Source: Herbiconiux aconitum
GTDB taxonomy: Bacteria > Actinomycetota > Actinomycetes > Actinomycetales > Microbacteriaceae
DNA length: 64,000 nucleotides
NCBI RefSeq assembly: GCF_024979235.1
Contig: NZ_JANLCM010000001.1
Coordinates: 1,302,001-1,366,000 of the forward strand
Reading direction: 5' to 3'
Shown: positions 51,130 through 59,882 of the stretch, piece by piece
How the letters are laid out: the number at the start of each line of letters is the position of its first letter
Numbering within the stretch: the stretch's first letter is position 1
Translations under genes and position numbers: made by a program
The notes under the pieces: model-generated
Told to the model about the DNA's origin: nothing
Database searches by the model: none
Seen by the model: the letters and a program-made list of their open reading frames with translations, nothing else

Positions 51130-52155
51130 ATGACAACGGCTGATTCGGTCGTCTCGGCGACCCCTGCACGCGCGCTCCGCACCAACCGCCACACCGGCCG
51201 GATCATCGCGCGCCGCCTGATCGAGGCGCCGATCGTGCTGCTGTTGATCTCTGCGGCGGTGTTCTGGCTGGTGCAGGTCGTGCCGGGAGATCCGGCCCGC
51301 GCGGCGCTCGGCCAGCTGGCAACGCCCGATCAGCTCGATCAATGGAAGATCCAACACGGACTCACGGGGTCGGTACCGGAGCGCTACGTGAGCTGGCTCG
51401 GCGGTTTCGTCACCGGCAACTGGGGAGAGAGCCTCACCTATCAGCAGCCGGTGCTCGGACTGGTCATGGGAAGGTTCGCGAACAGTGTGCTGCTCGGCGC
51501 GTACGCCTTCCTGATCGTGGCCGTCGTGGGCGTGGCCTTGGGGGTCTATCAGGCCACCAGGCGCGGGCGCCGCTCCGACCGGACTGCGACCGTGCTCACC
51601 GTTGCACTTTCTGCTGTTCCCGAGTTCGCGGTAGGCACGGTGCTGCTGTTGTTCTTCGCTGTCTTCGCGCACTGGTTCCCCGTCCACTCGGAGGTGACAG
51701 CCGATTCGACACTGGGCGAGCGGATATCCGTCATGACCCTGCCGGCGATCACGTTGGCGTGCGCATCCTTCGGCTATGTGGCGAGGATGGCGAGGGCGGG
51801 CGCGACCGAAACGCTCAACTCCCAGTACTACCGCACAGCGGTTCTCGAAGGTCTTCCTCGGTGGCGCATCCTGACCGGGTACGTGGCCCGCAACTCGCTC
51901 ATCCCGTCCGTCGCTGTTCTCGGCGCCCAACTGGCCTACCTCGTCGGGGGCAGCGTCATCGTCGAGACCCTCTTCAGCTATCCCGGAATCGGATACACCA
52001 TCGTCGAGGCCGTGCAGAAGAAGGACCTGCTGGTTCTCGAGGCTGCGATCATGGTGACCGCGCTCGCGTCGATCCTGATTCTGCTTCTCGCGGATCTTGC
52101 CTATATGGCACTCGACCCGCGGATCGATCTGTCCCGTCCTGCGGAGGTGCGCTAA
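51130..52155 (+). CDS. ABC transporter permease, DppB-type
   Basis: The 341-residue permease has an N-terminal span (LLLISAAVFWLVQVVPGDPA, typical DppB PGDPA motif) and five further spans. It has the EAA loop ATETLNSQYYRTAVLEGLPRWRIL and ends with ETLFSYPGIGY and a late LADLAYMALDPRI. It begins 7 bases after the binding-protein stop and overlaps the next permease start (TAATG). It pairs with that permease in the membrane channel. Confidence 0.92.
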   Translation: MTTADSVVSATPARALRTNRHTGRIIARRLIEAPIVLLLISAAVFWLVQVVPGDPARAALGQLATPDQLDQWKIQHGLTGSVPERYVSWLGGFVTGNWGESLTYQQPVLGLVMGRFANSVLLGAYAFLIVAVVGVALGVYQATRRGRRSDRTATVLTVALSAVPEFAVGTVLLLFFAVFAHWFPVHSEVTADSTLGERISVMTLPAITLACASFGYVARMARAGATETLNSQYYRTAVLEGLPRWRILTGYVARNSLIPSVAVLGAQLAYLVGGSVIVETLFSYPGIGYTIVEAVQKKDLLVLEAAIMVTALASILILLLADLAYMALDPRIDLSRPAEVR

Positions 52156-53033
52156 TGAGCGCGCTGAACCCGGGCGTTGCCCTCACGCCCGGGCTGGCTC
52201 GGAGCGATCGACGAGTCACGGCGGCGCGAACCCTTCGAACCCTCGTTCGTCGCCCGACCTTCGTTGCGTCGTGTGTCGTGCTGCTCTTCTGGCTCGCCGC
52301 ACCGCTGATCGTGCTGATCACGGGATTGGACCCGGATGCCGCTGCCGGCGTTCCGAATCAACCTCCTAGCCCTCAGCACTGGCTGGGAGTGGACAACCTC
52401 GGCCGAGACGAACTCACCCGCGTGCTCGCGGGAGCCTCGTCCACTCTGCTGGTAGCGCCCGCCGCGACCGCACTCGCCACCGTGCTGGGAACGGCGCTCG
52501 GGCTTCTGGCGGGATACTATCGCGGCTTCGCCGATGACCTGCTGATGCGATCGTTCGACCTCCTGAACGCCCTGCCTGGCATCGTCGCTGTGCTGCTGGT
52601 CGCGATCGCGTTCGGCGAATCGCCGGCCACCCTCATCGTTGCGATCGGACTGTTCTTCACCCCGCTCATCGCCCGAACGGTGCGGTCGGCCGTGCTGGTC
52701 GAGATGGGAAAGCAGTATGTCGAAGCGGCAATCACACAGGGGGAGAGCACGAGACGAGTCCTTTTCGCGGAGCTTCTCCCCAATGTCGCCCCGGCGCTCA
52801 TCGTCGAGGCGACGATCCGGCTCGGCTATGCGGTCTTCGTCGCTGCCGGGCTGTCGTTCTTGGGAGTGGGAGCCCAACCGCCGTCATCCGACTGGGGACT
52901 GGCAGTCGCCGAGAATCGCATCTTCCTTCAGACCGCTTGGTGGAGCGCCGCCTTCCCCGCGTTGGCGATCATCTCATTGGTCGTCGCCGTCAATCTGATC
53001 GCCGACAACCTGCGGGAGGTGCTCGACCCATGA
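52155..53033 (+). CDS. ABC transporter permease, DppC-type
   Basis: The 292-residue permease contains the DppC hallmarks QHWLGVDNLGRDELTRVLAG, ALPGIVAVLLVAIAFG, the EAA loop EMGKQYVEAAITQGESTRRVLFAELLPN and LSFLGVGAQPPSSDWG. ATG 52155 shares an A with the preceding stop and follows GGAGGTGC. The stop overlaps the start of the ATPase gene (ATGA). It forms the channel with the upstream permease. Confidence 0.92.
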   Translation: MSALNPGVALTPGLARSDRRVTAARTLRTLVRRPTFVASCVVLLFWLAAPLIVLITGLDPDAAAGVPNQPPSPQHWLGVDNLGRDELTRVLAGASSTLLVAPAATALATVLGTALGLLAGYYRGFADDLLMRSFDLLNALPGIVAVLLVAIAFGESPATLIVAIGLFFTPLIARTVRSAVLVEMGKQYVEAAITQGESTRRVLFAELLPNVAPALIVEATIRLGYAVFVAAGLSFLGVGAQPPSSDWGLAVAENRIFLQTAWWSAAFPALAIISLVVAVNLIADNLREVLDP

Positions 53034-54610
53034 CCAACACGCTGGCGGTCGCCGAGCTCAGCATCGAGTACACCCAGCGGGGGAGCACGACGCGTGTCAT
53101 CGACGGCCTGTCCTTCGCCATCGCGCCCGGCGAGGCTTATGGATTGGTCGGGGAATCCGGAAGCGGAAAATCCACGACGGCTCTGGCGATCATGAACTAC
53201 CTGCCCCGGAGCGGGCGGATAGCAGCCGGAGACATCTCGTTCAACGGAACGTCTCTGCTGACGCGGAGCGCCGACGAGCTGCGCGCGACGCGAGCCACGA
53301 GTATCGCGATGGTCTACCAAGAGCCAGGCCGGGCACTGAACCCGACAATGCGGGTGGGCCGGCAGATCACCGATTCCTACCTCGCCGCGAACGGGCGGCT
53401 CAAGCGAGGCTCGCGAGTCAGCTCCGACACGCGAACTCGAGTCCTCGACGTGCTTCGCACGGTCGGGTTCACCGATCCGGACGGGATCGCACGCCGGTAC
53501 CCTCACGAACTCTCCGGCGGTCAGCAGCAACGAGCGATGATCGCGATGGCAGCCATCCGCGACCCGATCCTGCTCATACTCGACGAACCGACTACCGGTC
53601 TCGACGCCCAGGTCGAGGTCGCCGTGCTGGACCTCATCGACGAACTCCGACAACGGACGGGCGCGGCAACACTCTTCATCAGCCACAACCTGCCCCTGTT
53701 GGCAGCACGGTGCGACCGCGTCGGTGTGCTCGAGCACGGGAGACTCGTCGAAGAGGGACCCGCCCGTGCGGTGCTGACGGCGCCGACGGCGACGTACACC
53801 CGCTCCCTCGTCGACGCGCTTCCCAGCGGAGACCGATCGACCAGCGCACCCGAGGGGGCCTCGTCGGCTGTCGCCGTGGCCACTGTCACCGACTTCTCCA
53901 AGAGCTACGGCACCTTCCGCGCCGTGAAACACGTGTCGTTCGCACTTCGCCTAGGCGAGATACTCGGTGTGGTCGGGGAGTCGGGCAGTGGGAAGACAAC
54001 GTTAGGGCGAGGGTTGGCGGGTCTCGTCTCGCATGAAGGCGTCGTGGAGCTGAATGCCCCTGACTCGATACCGCATCCTGTGCAGATGATCTTCCAGAGC
54101 CCGGACGCGACACTCAACCCCCGGCGCACGGTGCGGCAGATTCTCGACCGAGCCATCCACCTCCGGCGAGGGTCGTTGAACGCCGCCGAGCTGCTCGAGC
54201 GCGTAGACCTCTCGGCCGAGGTGCTCGACCGGTTCTCGCACGAACTCTCCGGCGGGCAGAAACAGCGGGTGTCTATCGCCCGAGCATTCGCCGGCCCCGC
54301 CACCATCGTCGTCGCCGACGAAGCGGTCTCCGCCCTGGACGCCTCTGTGCAGGCGAAGGTACTCACCTTGATCGAGCGACTCCAAGCGGAAACCGGCGTC
54401 GCCATCCTCTTCATTTCCCACGATCTCGACGTCGTTCGACAGATCGCCGACCGGGTGGCCGTCATGTACGAGGGCGAGATCGTCGAACTGGGCCCGACCA
54501 AAGAGATCCTTTCCTCACCACAGCATGGCTACACGAAGGCGCTGATCGAAGCGGCACGTCGATCAGCGAGCAGACCAACCGAAACTCTCCCCGAAAGACA
54601 GGCGTCATGA
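53030..54610 (+). CDS. Fused double ABC ATPase, DppD-DppF type
   Basis: This 526-residue protein carries two nucleotide-binding domains in one chain. The first has Walker A G41ESGSGKST49, LSGGQQQR and ILDEPTTGLDAQ. The second has GESGSGKTT near 316-324, LSGGQKQR and VADEAVSALDAS, in which Asp-Glu is kept but the usual Pro-Thr after it is Ala-Val. Such fused proteins drive peptide-type importers. Both ends overlap neighbours (ATGA), so stoichiometric production with permeases is likely. The intact Q-loop and signature motifs suggest both sites are active. Confidence 0.92.
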   Translation: MTNTLAVAELSIEYTQRGSTTRVIDGLSFAIAPGEAYGLVGESGSGKSTTALAIMNYLPRSGRIAAGDISFNGTSLLTRSADELRATRATSIAMVYQEPGRALNPTMRVGRQITDSYLAANGRLKRGSRVSSDTRTRVLDVLRTVGFTDPDGIARRYPHELSGGQQQRAMIAMAAIRDPILLILDEPTTGLDAQVEVAVLDLIDELRQRTGAATLFISHNLPLLAARCDRVGVLEHGRLVEEGPARAVLTAPTATYTRSLVDALPSGDRSTSAPEGASSAVAVATVTDFSKSYGTFRAVKHVSFALRLGEILGVVGESGSGKTTLGRGLAGLVSHEGVVELNAPDSIPHPVQMIFQSPDATLNPRRTVRQILDRAIHLRRGSLNAAELLERVDLSAEVLDRFSHELSGGQKQRVSIARAFAGPATIVVADEAVSALDASVQAKVLTLIERLQAETGVAILFISHDLDVVRQIADRVAVMYEGEIVELGPTKEILSSPQHGYTKALIEAARRSASRPTETLPERQAS

Positions 54611-55596
54611 AACGTTCTCACCCAGTGCTCAGGCGCCTCCTCACCGCCGCCCTGGCCGTGGTGCTCGGCATCGGAGTGGCCTTCGGCTGGTACCAGATCT
54701 CACCGGAGCCGGGAGCCGCGATGGTGAAAGCGATCTTCGAGTCATCACCCGAAGTGACGCCTCCCCCGGGGTTCGACGCAATCAAGGACGCGGTGACGAA
54801 GAACAACATCTCGCTCGGTTCCGACGGAGCCGATCTCGACATCTTCACACCGACCGCAGCCGGAGAGCCGCTCCCGATGGTGCTGTGGGTGCACGGCGGC
54901 GGGTTCATCTCCAGTTCACCATCGACGATGGAGGACTACTCCATCCTGCTGGCCAACGAAGGCTACGTCGTCGCAAGCCTGGACTACTCCCTTGCGCCCG
55001 GGGCCCGATACCCCGCTCCCATCCAGCAGGGGAACGACGCCCTTCGCTACCTCGAGAGAAACGCCGACCGGCTCGGCGGTCAGACGGACAACATCGTCAT
55101 CGGCGGCGATTCAGCCGGCGCGCAGATCGCGAGCCAACTGAGCGCCCTTCAAACCAATCCGAGACTCGCGGAAGAGATGAGCATCGCACCGGCACTCGAT
55201 CCGGGATCGCTCTCCGGCGTCGTTCTGTTCTGCGGTCTCTACGATATGGACACCGTCGGCGACACCGGATTTCCGGCCCTGAGAACGTACCTGTGGTCGT
55301 ATACCGGGTATCGGGACTGGCAGACTTTCCCCGAGATCGACGAGCTGAGCACGACCGACCAGATCACCGCCGAGTACCCTCCGACCTTCATCACCGTCGG
55401 AGACGCGGACCCGTTCGCGACTCAGGGCCTCGAGCTCGCCGACCGCTTGAAATCCCAAGGGGTATCGACGACAGCGCTGTTCTGGACAGGCTCCGGAAAA
55501 GGCCTTCAACACGAGTACCAATTCAACTTCTCATTACCGGAAGCCGTCAAAGCCTTTGAGCAGACCACGGCCTTCCTCGAAGGAGTAACTCGATGA
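54607..55596 (+). CDS. Membrane-anchored alpha/beta hydrolase (HSL/esterase family)
   Basis: This 329-residue serine hydrolase has a single N-terminal membrane segment (RLLTAALAVVLGIGVAFGWY, about 10-30), so the enzyme faces outside. The catalytic features follow: oxyanion motif HGGGF, nucleophile GDSAGAQIA, acid Asp in VGDADPF and His in LQHEY. The family hydrolyses short esters or acylated compounds. Translation is coupled to the ATPase (ATGA) and to the 41-residue membrane peptide after it. It may process the solute before import or a compound exported by the MFS protein; that is inference. Confidence 0.85.
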   Translation: MKRSHPVLRRLLTAALAVVLGIGVAFGWYQISPEPGAAMVKAIFESSPEVTPPPGFDAIKDAVTKNNISLGSDGADLDIFTPTAAGEPLPMVLWVHGGGFISSSPSTMEDYSILLANEGYVVASLDYSLAPGARYPAPIQQGNDALRYLERNADRLGGQTDNIVIGGDSAGAQIASQLSALQTNPRLAEEMSIAPALDPGSLSGVVLFCGLYDMDTVGDTGFPALRTYLWSYTGYRDWQTFPEIDELSTTDQITAEYPPTFITVGDADPFATQGLELADRLKSQGVSTTALFWTGSGKGLQHEYQFNFSLPEAVKAFEQTTAFLEGVTR

Positions 55597-55718
55597 CATC
55601 GTCCGCTCGGTCTCGGCGACACCCGGTTCGCACGACCTTCTTCTGGATCGGGGTCAGCATCCTCTTCGCTTTGAGCGCCATCATCACCTACGCCGTACTC
55701 GTCTTCGGTGGCCGGTGA
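55593..55718 (+). CDS. 41-residue single-span membrane peptide
   Basis: The ATG at 55593 overlaps the hydrolase stop (ATGA), and the TGA at 55716-55718 is one base before the exporter ATG. The product has a basic start (RSRRHPVRT), one membrane helix (TFFWIGVSILFALSAIITYAVLVF) and a GGR tail. The tight placement in the coding chain argues that it is translated. It could be an accessory subunit of the MFS protein, or simply a coupling peptide. I know no family for it. Confidence 0.65.
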   Translation: MTSSARSRRHPVRTTFFWIGVSILFALSAIITYAVLVFGGR

Positions 55719-55719
55719 C

Positions 55720-57114
55720 ATGTCGACCGCGCCCGCGCAAGGCCGGCTCGTCATCGTCGTCGCGGTGCTCGCCTCCACCGTCGCGTTCCTCGACGGGACG
55801 ATCGTCAACGTCGCGTTGCCCCAGATCGCGAATGAGCTTGGAGGAGGACTACCCGTCCAACAGTGGGTGATCGACTCCTACACCCTGACGCTCGCCGCGT
55901 TCATCTTGACCGCGGGTGCTCTCTCCGACACATTCGGCCGGGTCACGGTTCTGCGCGTGGGTTTGTTCGCGTTCGGAGCCACGTCGATTGCCTGTGCCTT
56001 GGCCCCGGACAGCACCTCCTTGATCGTTCTTCGCGCACTACAGGGGTTGGCCGGTGCGCTACTGGTGCCGAGTTCACTTGCCCTCATCGCGTCGGCGTTC
56101 CGGGGTGCCGCGCAGACAAGAGCCATCGGGCTGTGGTCGGCTTGGACGAGTGCGGCCTTTATCGGCGGTCCCGTTCTGGGCGGCGTCCTGGTCGACACGG
56201 TGGGCTGGCGATGGGTGTTCGGTGTCAATGTATTGCCGGTCGTTGTCACTCTTGTCTTCCTCGCCCTCTTGCGAAAAGAACAGACTTCTCGAGGGGGGAA
56301 AGTCGACATCGTCGGGGCCGTCCTCGGAGCGCTAGGACTCGGCGGTGCCGTATTCGCACTAATCGAGCAAGGGCAACTGGGCTGGACGCATCCGCTCATC
56401 ATCGTCAGCGCGCTCATCGGTGTCGCCGCTCTGGCGGGTTTCGTCGTCTGGGAGAAACGTTCGCCACACCCGATGATGCCTCTGGCAATGTTTCGGGTTC
56501 GCAATTTCTGGGTCGGGAACCTGACGACATTCCTGGTGTGGGGCGTCCTGTGGTTAGGGGTGTTTATCGTCCCGGTCTTCTTGCAACAGGTGGCCGGCTA
56601 CTCGGGATCGATCGCCGGCCTCGCTACCGCCCCGATGACGGTGATCAGTCTGGTCATCTCCGGTGCCGTGGGGACTCTGGCCGGACGCTGGGGCCCACGA
56701 TGGTTCGTCGCCATCGGTCCGGTCATAGCGGCAGCCGGGTACCTTTGGATGACTTCCGTCAGTGACCCGGTCAATATTTGGACGTCCATTGTGCCCGGCG
56801 TGCTGCTGGTCGGGACGGGCATCGCCATCACGTCGACGCCGGTCACTTCGACGGTGCTGAACGCCATCCCCGCCGCCGAAGCGGGCATCGCTTCCGCGGT
56901 CAACAACGCCGTCGCGCGGGTAGCAGGTCTGATCGCCATCGCCATGGTGGGCACGATCACCGGGGGAGTGCTTGACTACGACGCGTTCCGACGTGTCGTA
57001 GTCTTCGTGGCCGTGGTGATGGTCATCGGGGCGGGAGTGGCAGCCTTCGGCATCCGCAATCCCATCGCGACTTCGCTCTCGAGCGCGCAGACCCCTGCCG
57101 GGCAGCCGAGTTGA
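55720..57114 (+). CDS. MFS transporter, DHA2 (EmrB/QacA) drug exporter family
   Basis: The 464-residue carrier has fourteen predicted spans and the DHA2 motifs FLDGTIVNVALPQIANEL (D1), QWVIDSYTLTLAAFILTAGALSDTFGR (motif A region) and LRALQGLAGALLVPSSLALI, plus the motif C-like GPVLGGVLVD. It exports hydrophobic or amphiphilic compounds with protons. ATG 55720 is preferred over the in-frame GTG at 55708 because it follows the small-peptide stop by one base. It ends a seven-gene operon; the ABC importer at the front and this exporter at the end are an unusual pair. Confidence 0.9.
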   Translation: MSTAPAQGRLVIVVAVLASTVAFLDGTIVNVALPQIANELGGGLPVQQWVIDSYTLTLAAFILTAGALSDTFGRVTVLRVGLFAFGATSIACALAPDSTSLIVLRALQGLAGALLVPSSLALIASAFRGAAQTRAIGLWSAWTSAAFIGGPVLGGVLVDTVGWRWVFGVNVLPVVVTLVFLALLRKEQTSRGGKVDIVGAVLGALGLGGAVFALIEQGQLGWTHPLIIVSALIGVAALAGFVVWEKRSPHPMMPLAMFRVRNFWVGNLTTFLVWGVLWLGVFIVPVFLQQVAGYSGSIAGLATAPMTVISLVISGAVGTLAGRWGPRWFVAIGPVIAAAGYLWMTSVSDPVNIWTSIVPGVLLVGTGIAITSTPVTSTVLNAIPAAEAGIASAVNNAVARVAGLIAIAMVGTITGGVLDYDAFRRVVVFVAVVMVIGAGVAAFGIRNPIATSLSSAQTPAGQPS

Positions 57115-57124
57115 TCAGAGTGGC

Positions 57125-57751
57125 TCAGTGCACGGCGCCTGCACGCTCGATTTTGCGTGCCGCGGAGCGCCGCGCCCGGGAGACCCGTAGATTGTGTTCG
57201 TTGCCGCACGTCTTCACGTCGTGCCACACGCCGCTGGAATTCTTGCTCCGGTCGTAGAAGGCCATCAGGCACCATTGGTTCGCGCACAACTTCAGGCGCG
57301 GCCAGGTACCGAGCACCTGGGCGCGGAACGACTCCAAGAGCACCGCGTCGATCATCCACAGCCGCGCACTACGACTGGCGGCCGGGCTCAGCGTGACCTT
57401 CCCACCGCCGTCCATGTGCAGCTTTCCCGTGCCATCCAGACGCCACTCTGACGCTCGTTCAGGATCATCCCGATGCATGAGCGCCACGCGTAACGTGTCC
57501 CGGAGAATTCGCAACGCCGGTACATCCGATTCGAGAAACGGCGGCGCGGCAGCCAGTAAGCCGGGATTGTCGTTCATCCACGATGCGACAGCGTGCTGGT
57601 ACCACTCTCGTTCGGTTTGGGGGTCGTTGAACAGGTCGGGCCGTCCTCGGCGACCGACAGTATTGAGAAGGTCCTGTAATAGCGACAGGCCTCCTGGAGC
57701 GGCCGCGAGACCGTACCGCTCACTGGTCAATGCGCTCACATCAAAGATCAT
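57125..57751 (-). CDS. CGNR zinc-finger/ABATE-domain regulator
   Basis: This 208-residue protein has an N-terminal ABATE-type stress-sensor domain (GLAAAPGGLSLLQDLLNTVGR) and a C-terminal CGNR finger, LKLCANQWCLMAFYDRSKN-SGVWHDVKTCGN. In canonical CGNR proteins the third ligand is Cys (WC-MxxCGNR); here it is His (WHDVKTCGN), giving a possible C-C-H-C site, and Arg after CGN is Glu. Start at ATG 57751 is preferred because the longer frame to 57817 overlaps the next gene's stop. It is thought to regulate neighbouring genes; the divergent-looking partner MDR gene is co-directional upstream. Confidence 0.8.
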   Translation of the reverse strand: MIFDVSALTSERYGLAAAPGGLSLLQDLLNTVGRRGRPDLFNDPQTEREWYQHAVASWMNDNPGLLAAAPPFLESDVPALRILRDTLRVALMHRDDPERASEWRLDGTGKLHMDGGGKVTLSPAASRSARLWMIDAVLLESFRAQVLGTWPRLKLCANQWCLMAFYDRSKNSSGVWHDVKTCGNEHNLRVSRARRSAARKIERAGAVH

Positions 57752-57813
57752 AGGTGAACGCCTCTGTCCCACTGTCGAAGCTGACCGATGGCGAATGGTT
57801 ATCTCAGCAATGC

Positions 57814-58776
57814 TCACTTAGAGATGCGAAGAAGGATCTTTCCTCCGCGGGTCAGATGAACGATCGCTTCCTGGATGTGCTCAAGGCCATAGACAGCAGC
57901 GATCGGCGTGGCCAGGGAGCCGTCCTGAACGAGCGGAGCGGCCTCGCGAACAATCGGGGCGACTTTGGTCGCATAGTCGAAGCTCCCGACGAAGATTCCG
58001 GCAACCGTGATCCCCTTGTCCACCACAACTGGGCTGTTGCCGTCCACTCCCTCGCCGCTGACGTTGCCGTATGAAACGATCGCGCCGCCGGGGGAGAGAA
58101 GTTCCACCAGGGTCGCCGCTACGTCGCCGCCCAGCGAATCGGCCGCGACTGCGACGCGCTCGTCACCGATCTCCGCGCGCAAACGGGAAGCCGTGTCGGC
58201 GCCATGCACAACGGCGATGTCACCCCCCGCGGCGAGAACTTCCGCGGCCGACTCCTCGCTTCGAACGATGTTTATCGACCGGAGCCCGCGCAGCTTTGCC
58301 AAGGCGATGAAGTTGCGTCCGACGCCGCCGTTCGCGCTGTCCTGCGCGACCCAGTCGCCCTTCTTGACTTCGGCGAACTCGCTCAGGATCAGGCCTGCGG
58401 TCGGAGTGTTGCTGCCGAGCATCGACAACTGCTCGAGGTCGGCTGCGGGGAGGGGAAACATGCCGGCTGCGGCTACATTCAGACGCTCGCGCCACGTGCC
58501 GGACAGGAGCGGGAACACGATGAGATCCCCGACGGTGACGCCGTCGACTCCCGCCCCGGCTGCCACGACTCGTCCGATTCCCTCATTGCCGGGCACAGTC
58601 GGTAGATCACGAGGGGCGAGGAAGCCTTGGATGAAGAACAGGTCATGGTGATTCAGAGGGGCGTACAGAACCTGGACCGTCACCTCGCCTGCCTCCGGAG
58701 CATCCGGTTCGGGTAGCTCGACGAGCTGGAGCACCTCGGCGGGGTCGCCATACTTCTCGATCTGCAAAGCTTTCAT
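57814..58776 (-). CDS. Trans-2-enoyl reductase/quinone-oxidoreductase-like MDR
   Basis: The 320-residue zinc-independent MDR has IEKYGDPAEVLQLVELPEP at the N-terminus, PLNHHDLFFIQGFL, and the nucleotide loop SANGGVGRNFIALAK, which is characteristic of the ETR/MECR branch (NxGVG). It should reduce an enoyl or quinone substrate with NADPH. Two overlapping ATGTC/GACAT palindromes lie in its promoter, about 37-55 bases upstream. The CGNR regulator gene follows on the same strand. Confidence 0.85.
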   Translation of the reverse strand: MKALQIEKYGDPAEVLQLVELPEPDAPEAGEVTVQVLYAPLNHHDLFFIQGFLAPRDLPTVPGNEGIGRVVAAGAGVDGVTVGDLIVFPLLSGTWRERLNVAAAGMFPLPAADLEQLSMLGSNTPTAGLILSEFAEVKKGDWVAQDSANGGVGRNFIALAKLRGLRSINIVRSEESAAEVLAAGGDIAVVHGADTASRLRAEIGDERVAVAADSLGGDVAATLVELLSPGGAIVSYGNVSGEGVDGNSPVVVDKGITVAGIFVGSFDYATKVAPIVREAAPLVQDGSLATPIAAVYGLEHIQEAIVHLTRGGKILLRISK

Positions 58777-58812
58777 CGTTGACTCCTTGCTTTCCCTTTT
58801 CGACTGACTCTA

Positions 58813-58831
58813 ATGTCTTTGACATATGTCA
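58813..58831. promoter_or_regulatory. Overlapping palindromes upstream of the MDR gene
   Basis: ATGTC-TTT-GACAT overlaps the perfect 12-base palindrome TGACATATGTCA (58820-58831), giving three half-sites in 19 bases. They sit upstream of the MDR start at 58776 and are probable operators for a TetR-, MarR- or CGNR-type protein. Confidence 0.55.
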
Positions 58832-58869
58832 CGCCAGTGATTTCGAGGAGCCATCACGCCTGGCACCGG

Positions 58870-59202
58870 CTACCGACCCGCCCGCACCATCCTGAAGCTC
58901 TCGATGGCAAGCACGGAGATGATGTCATCCGGCACGTCGCCGACGAGGGAGACGTTCACCCAGTTGCGCTTGTTCATGTGATACCCGGGGCGCACGGACT
59001 CGTACTCGAGCTGGAGCTCGGCGCTGTGACCGGGTTCGACTTTCACGGTCACCTGAGGGTCAGGGAACTCGTGGCCGCTCAATATGGCGAAGACCCTATT
59101 CGTGGCCTCGATCTTGAAGACCGCACGATCCGGCTTGAAGGGCCGCGACTCGGCAACGCCGTCGAGCGATAAGAGAAGATTCCGGAGCTGCTCGACCGTC
59201 AT
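58870..59202 (-). CDS. MmcQ/YjbR family protein
   Basis: This 110-residue protein matches the MmcQ/YjbR fold family: an N-terminal helix (MTVEQLRNLLLSLDGVAESRPF), F-KI-NRVFAILS strand region, and the C-terminal GYHMNKRNWVNVSL. The family is a CyaY-like double-wing fold described as DNA-binding. ATG 59202 is preferred because GGAAGG precedes it. The frame can extend to 59295 but without a binding site. Confidence 0.85.
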   Translation of the reverse strand: MTVEQLRNLLLSLDGVAESRPFKPDRAVFKIEATNRVFAILSGHEFPDPQVTVKVEPGHSAELQLEYESVRPGYHMNKRNWVNVSLVGDVPDDIISVLAIESFRMVRAGR

Positions 59203-59330
59203 GCGCAAACCTTCCGGCCAATAATGGGGGACTGGGCCCTCTGTCGCGGCGGGGACCGCGTGGTTGAGCGAGGGGGCCACGGGCGAGCGGGTCATGAGGC
59301 AAACCGTTGGGTTATCGGTTCAGGCCAGGA

Positions 59331-59774
59331 TCAGGCGCCGGTCGAGGAGGCTTGGAGTCGCGCGATCTCCTCTCTGGCCAGGAGGATGATCTCCTCGTTC
59401 GTGTTCGCGTGCCCGTTGAGTCCCCATCCCCCCTCGACGGCTTCCGTGAGCTGCACCCATGTGCGCCCGCGAAGGTGCGGATCGCCGGCGGCGTCGGCCA
59501 CGATCGAGGTCAGTCTGTCCACCACGGCGAGTTGCTTTTGGCGGTCCAAGGCCCCGGCGTTCGTGAGTACCTGAACTCGGACATAGCCACGATCGCCGTC
59601 GACGTTCGTGATGGCCTCGGCGGGAAGCTCGTGGATGAGGGCCGCGGTGTTCTTTCGGAAAAGAGGAATGTTCGGAACCTGTTCGACCTCCATCACTGCC
59701 GTGGCGAGGTCGATCGCGAGTCGGTGTGGGTCGGGAAAAGTTCCCGCGGCCGCGTAGACGTCGATCATTGGCAT
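59331..59774 (-). CDS. 4-oxalocrotonate-tautomerase-like protein
   Basis: The 147-residue protein begins Met-Pro-Met-Ile, so removal of Met would expose Pro1, the catalytic base of tautomerase-superfamily enzymes. It contains two beta-alpha-beta units (DVYAAAGTFPDPHRLAIDLATAVMEVEQVP and VDGDRGYVRVQVLTNAGALDRQKQL), a tandem length like that of MIF-type or doubled 4-OT. It may isomerise keto-enols or dehalogenate. It lies 108 bases downstream of a TetR gene on the same strand. Confidence 0.8.
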   Translation of the reverse strand: MPMIDVYAAAGTFPDPHRLAIDLATAVMEVEQVPNIPLFRKNTAALIHELPAEAITNVDGDRGYVRVQVLTNAGALDRQKQLAVVDRLTSIVADAAGDPHLRGRTWVQLTEAVEGGWGLNGHANTNEEIILLAREEIARLQASSTGA

Positions 59775-59882
59775 GCGTGCGCTCCTTGGACTGTCTTGTG
59801 GGCCCCGAAATGGGTCTGAAGCTCATACTTGTGTAGTACGGGCGTCATAAACAAGTCCTGAAGCCGACATAGGCAATCGTTT

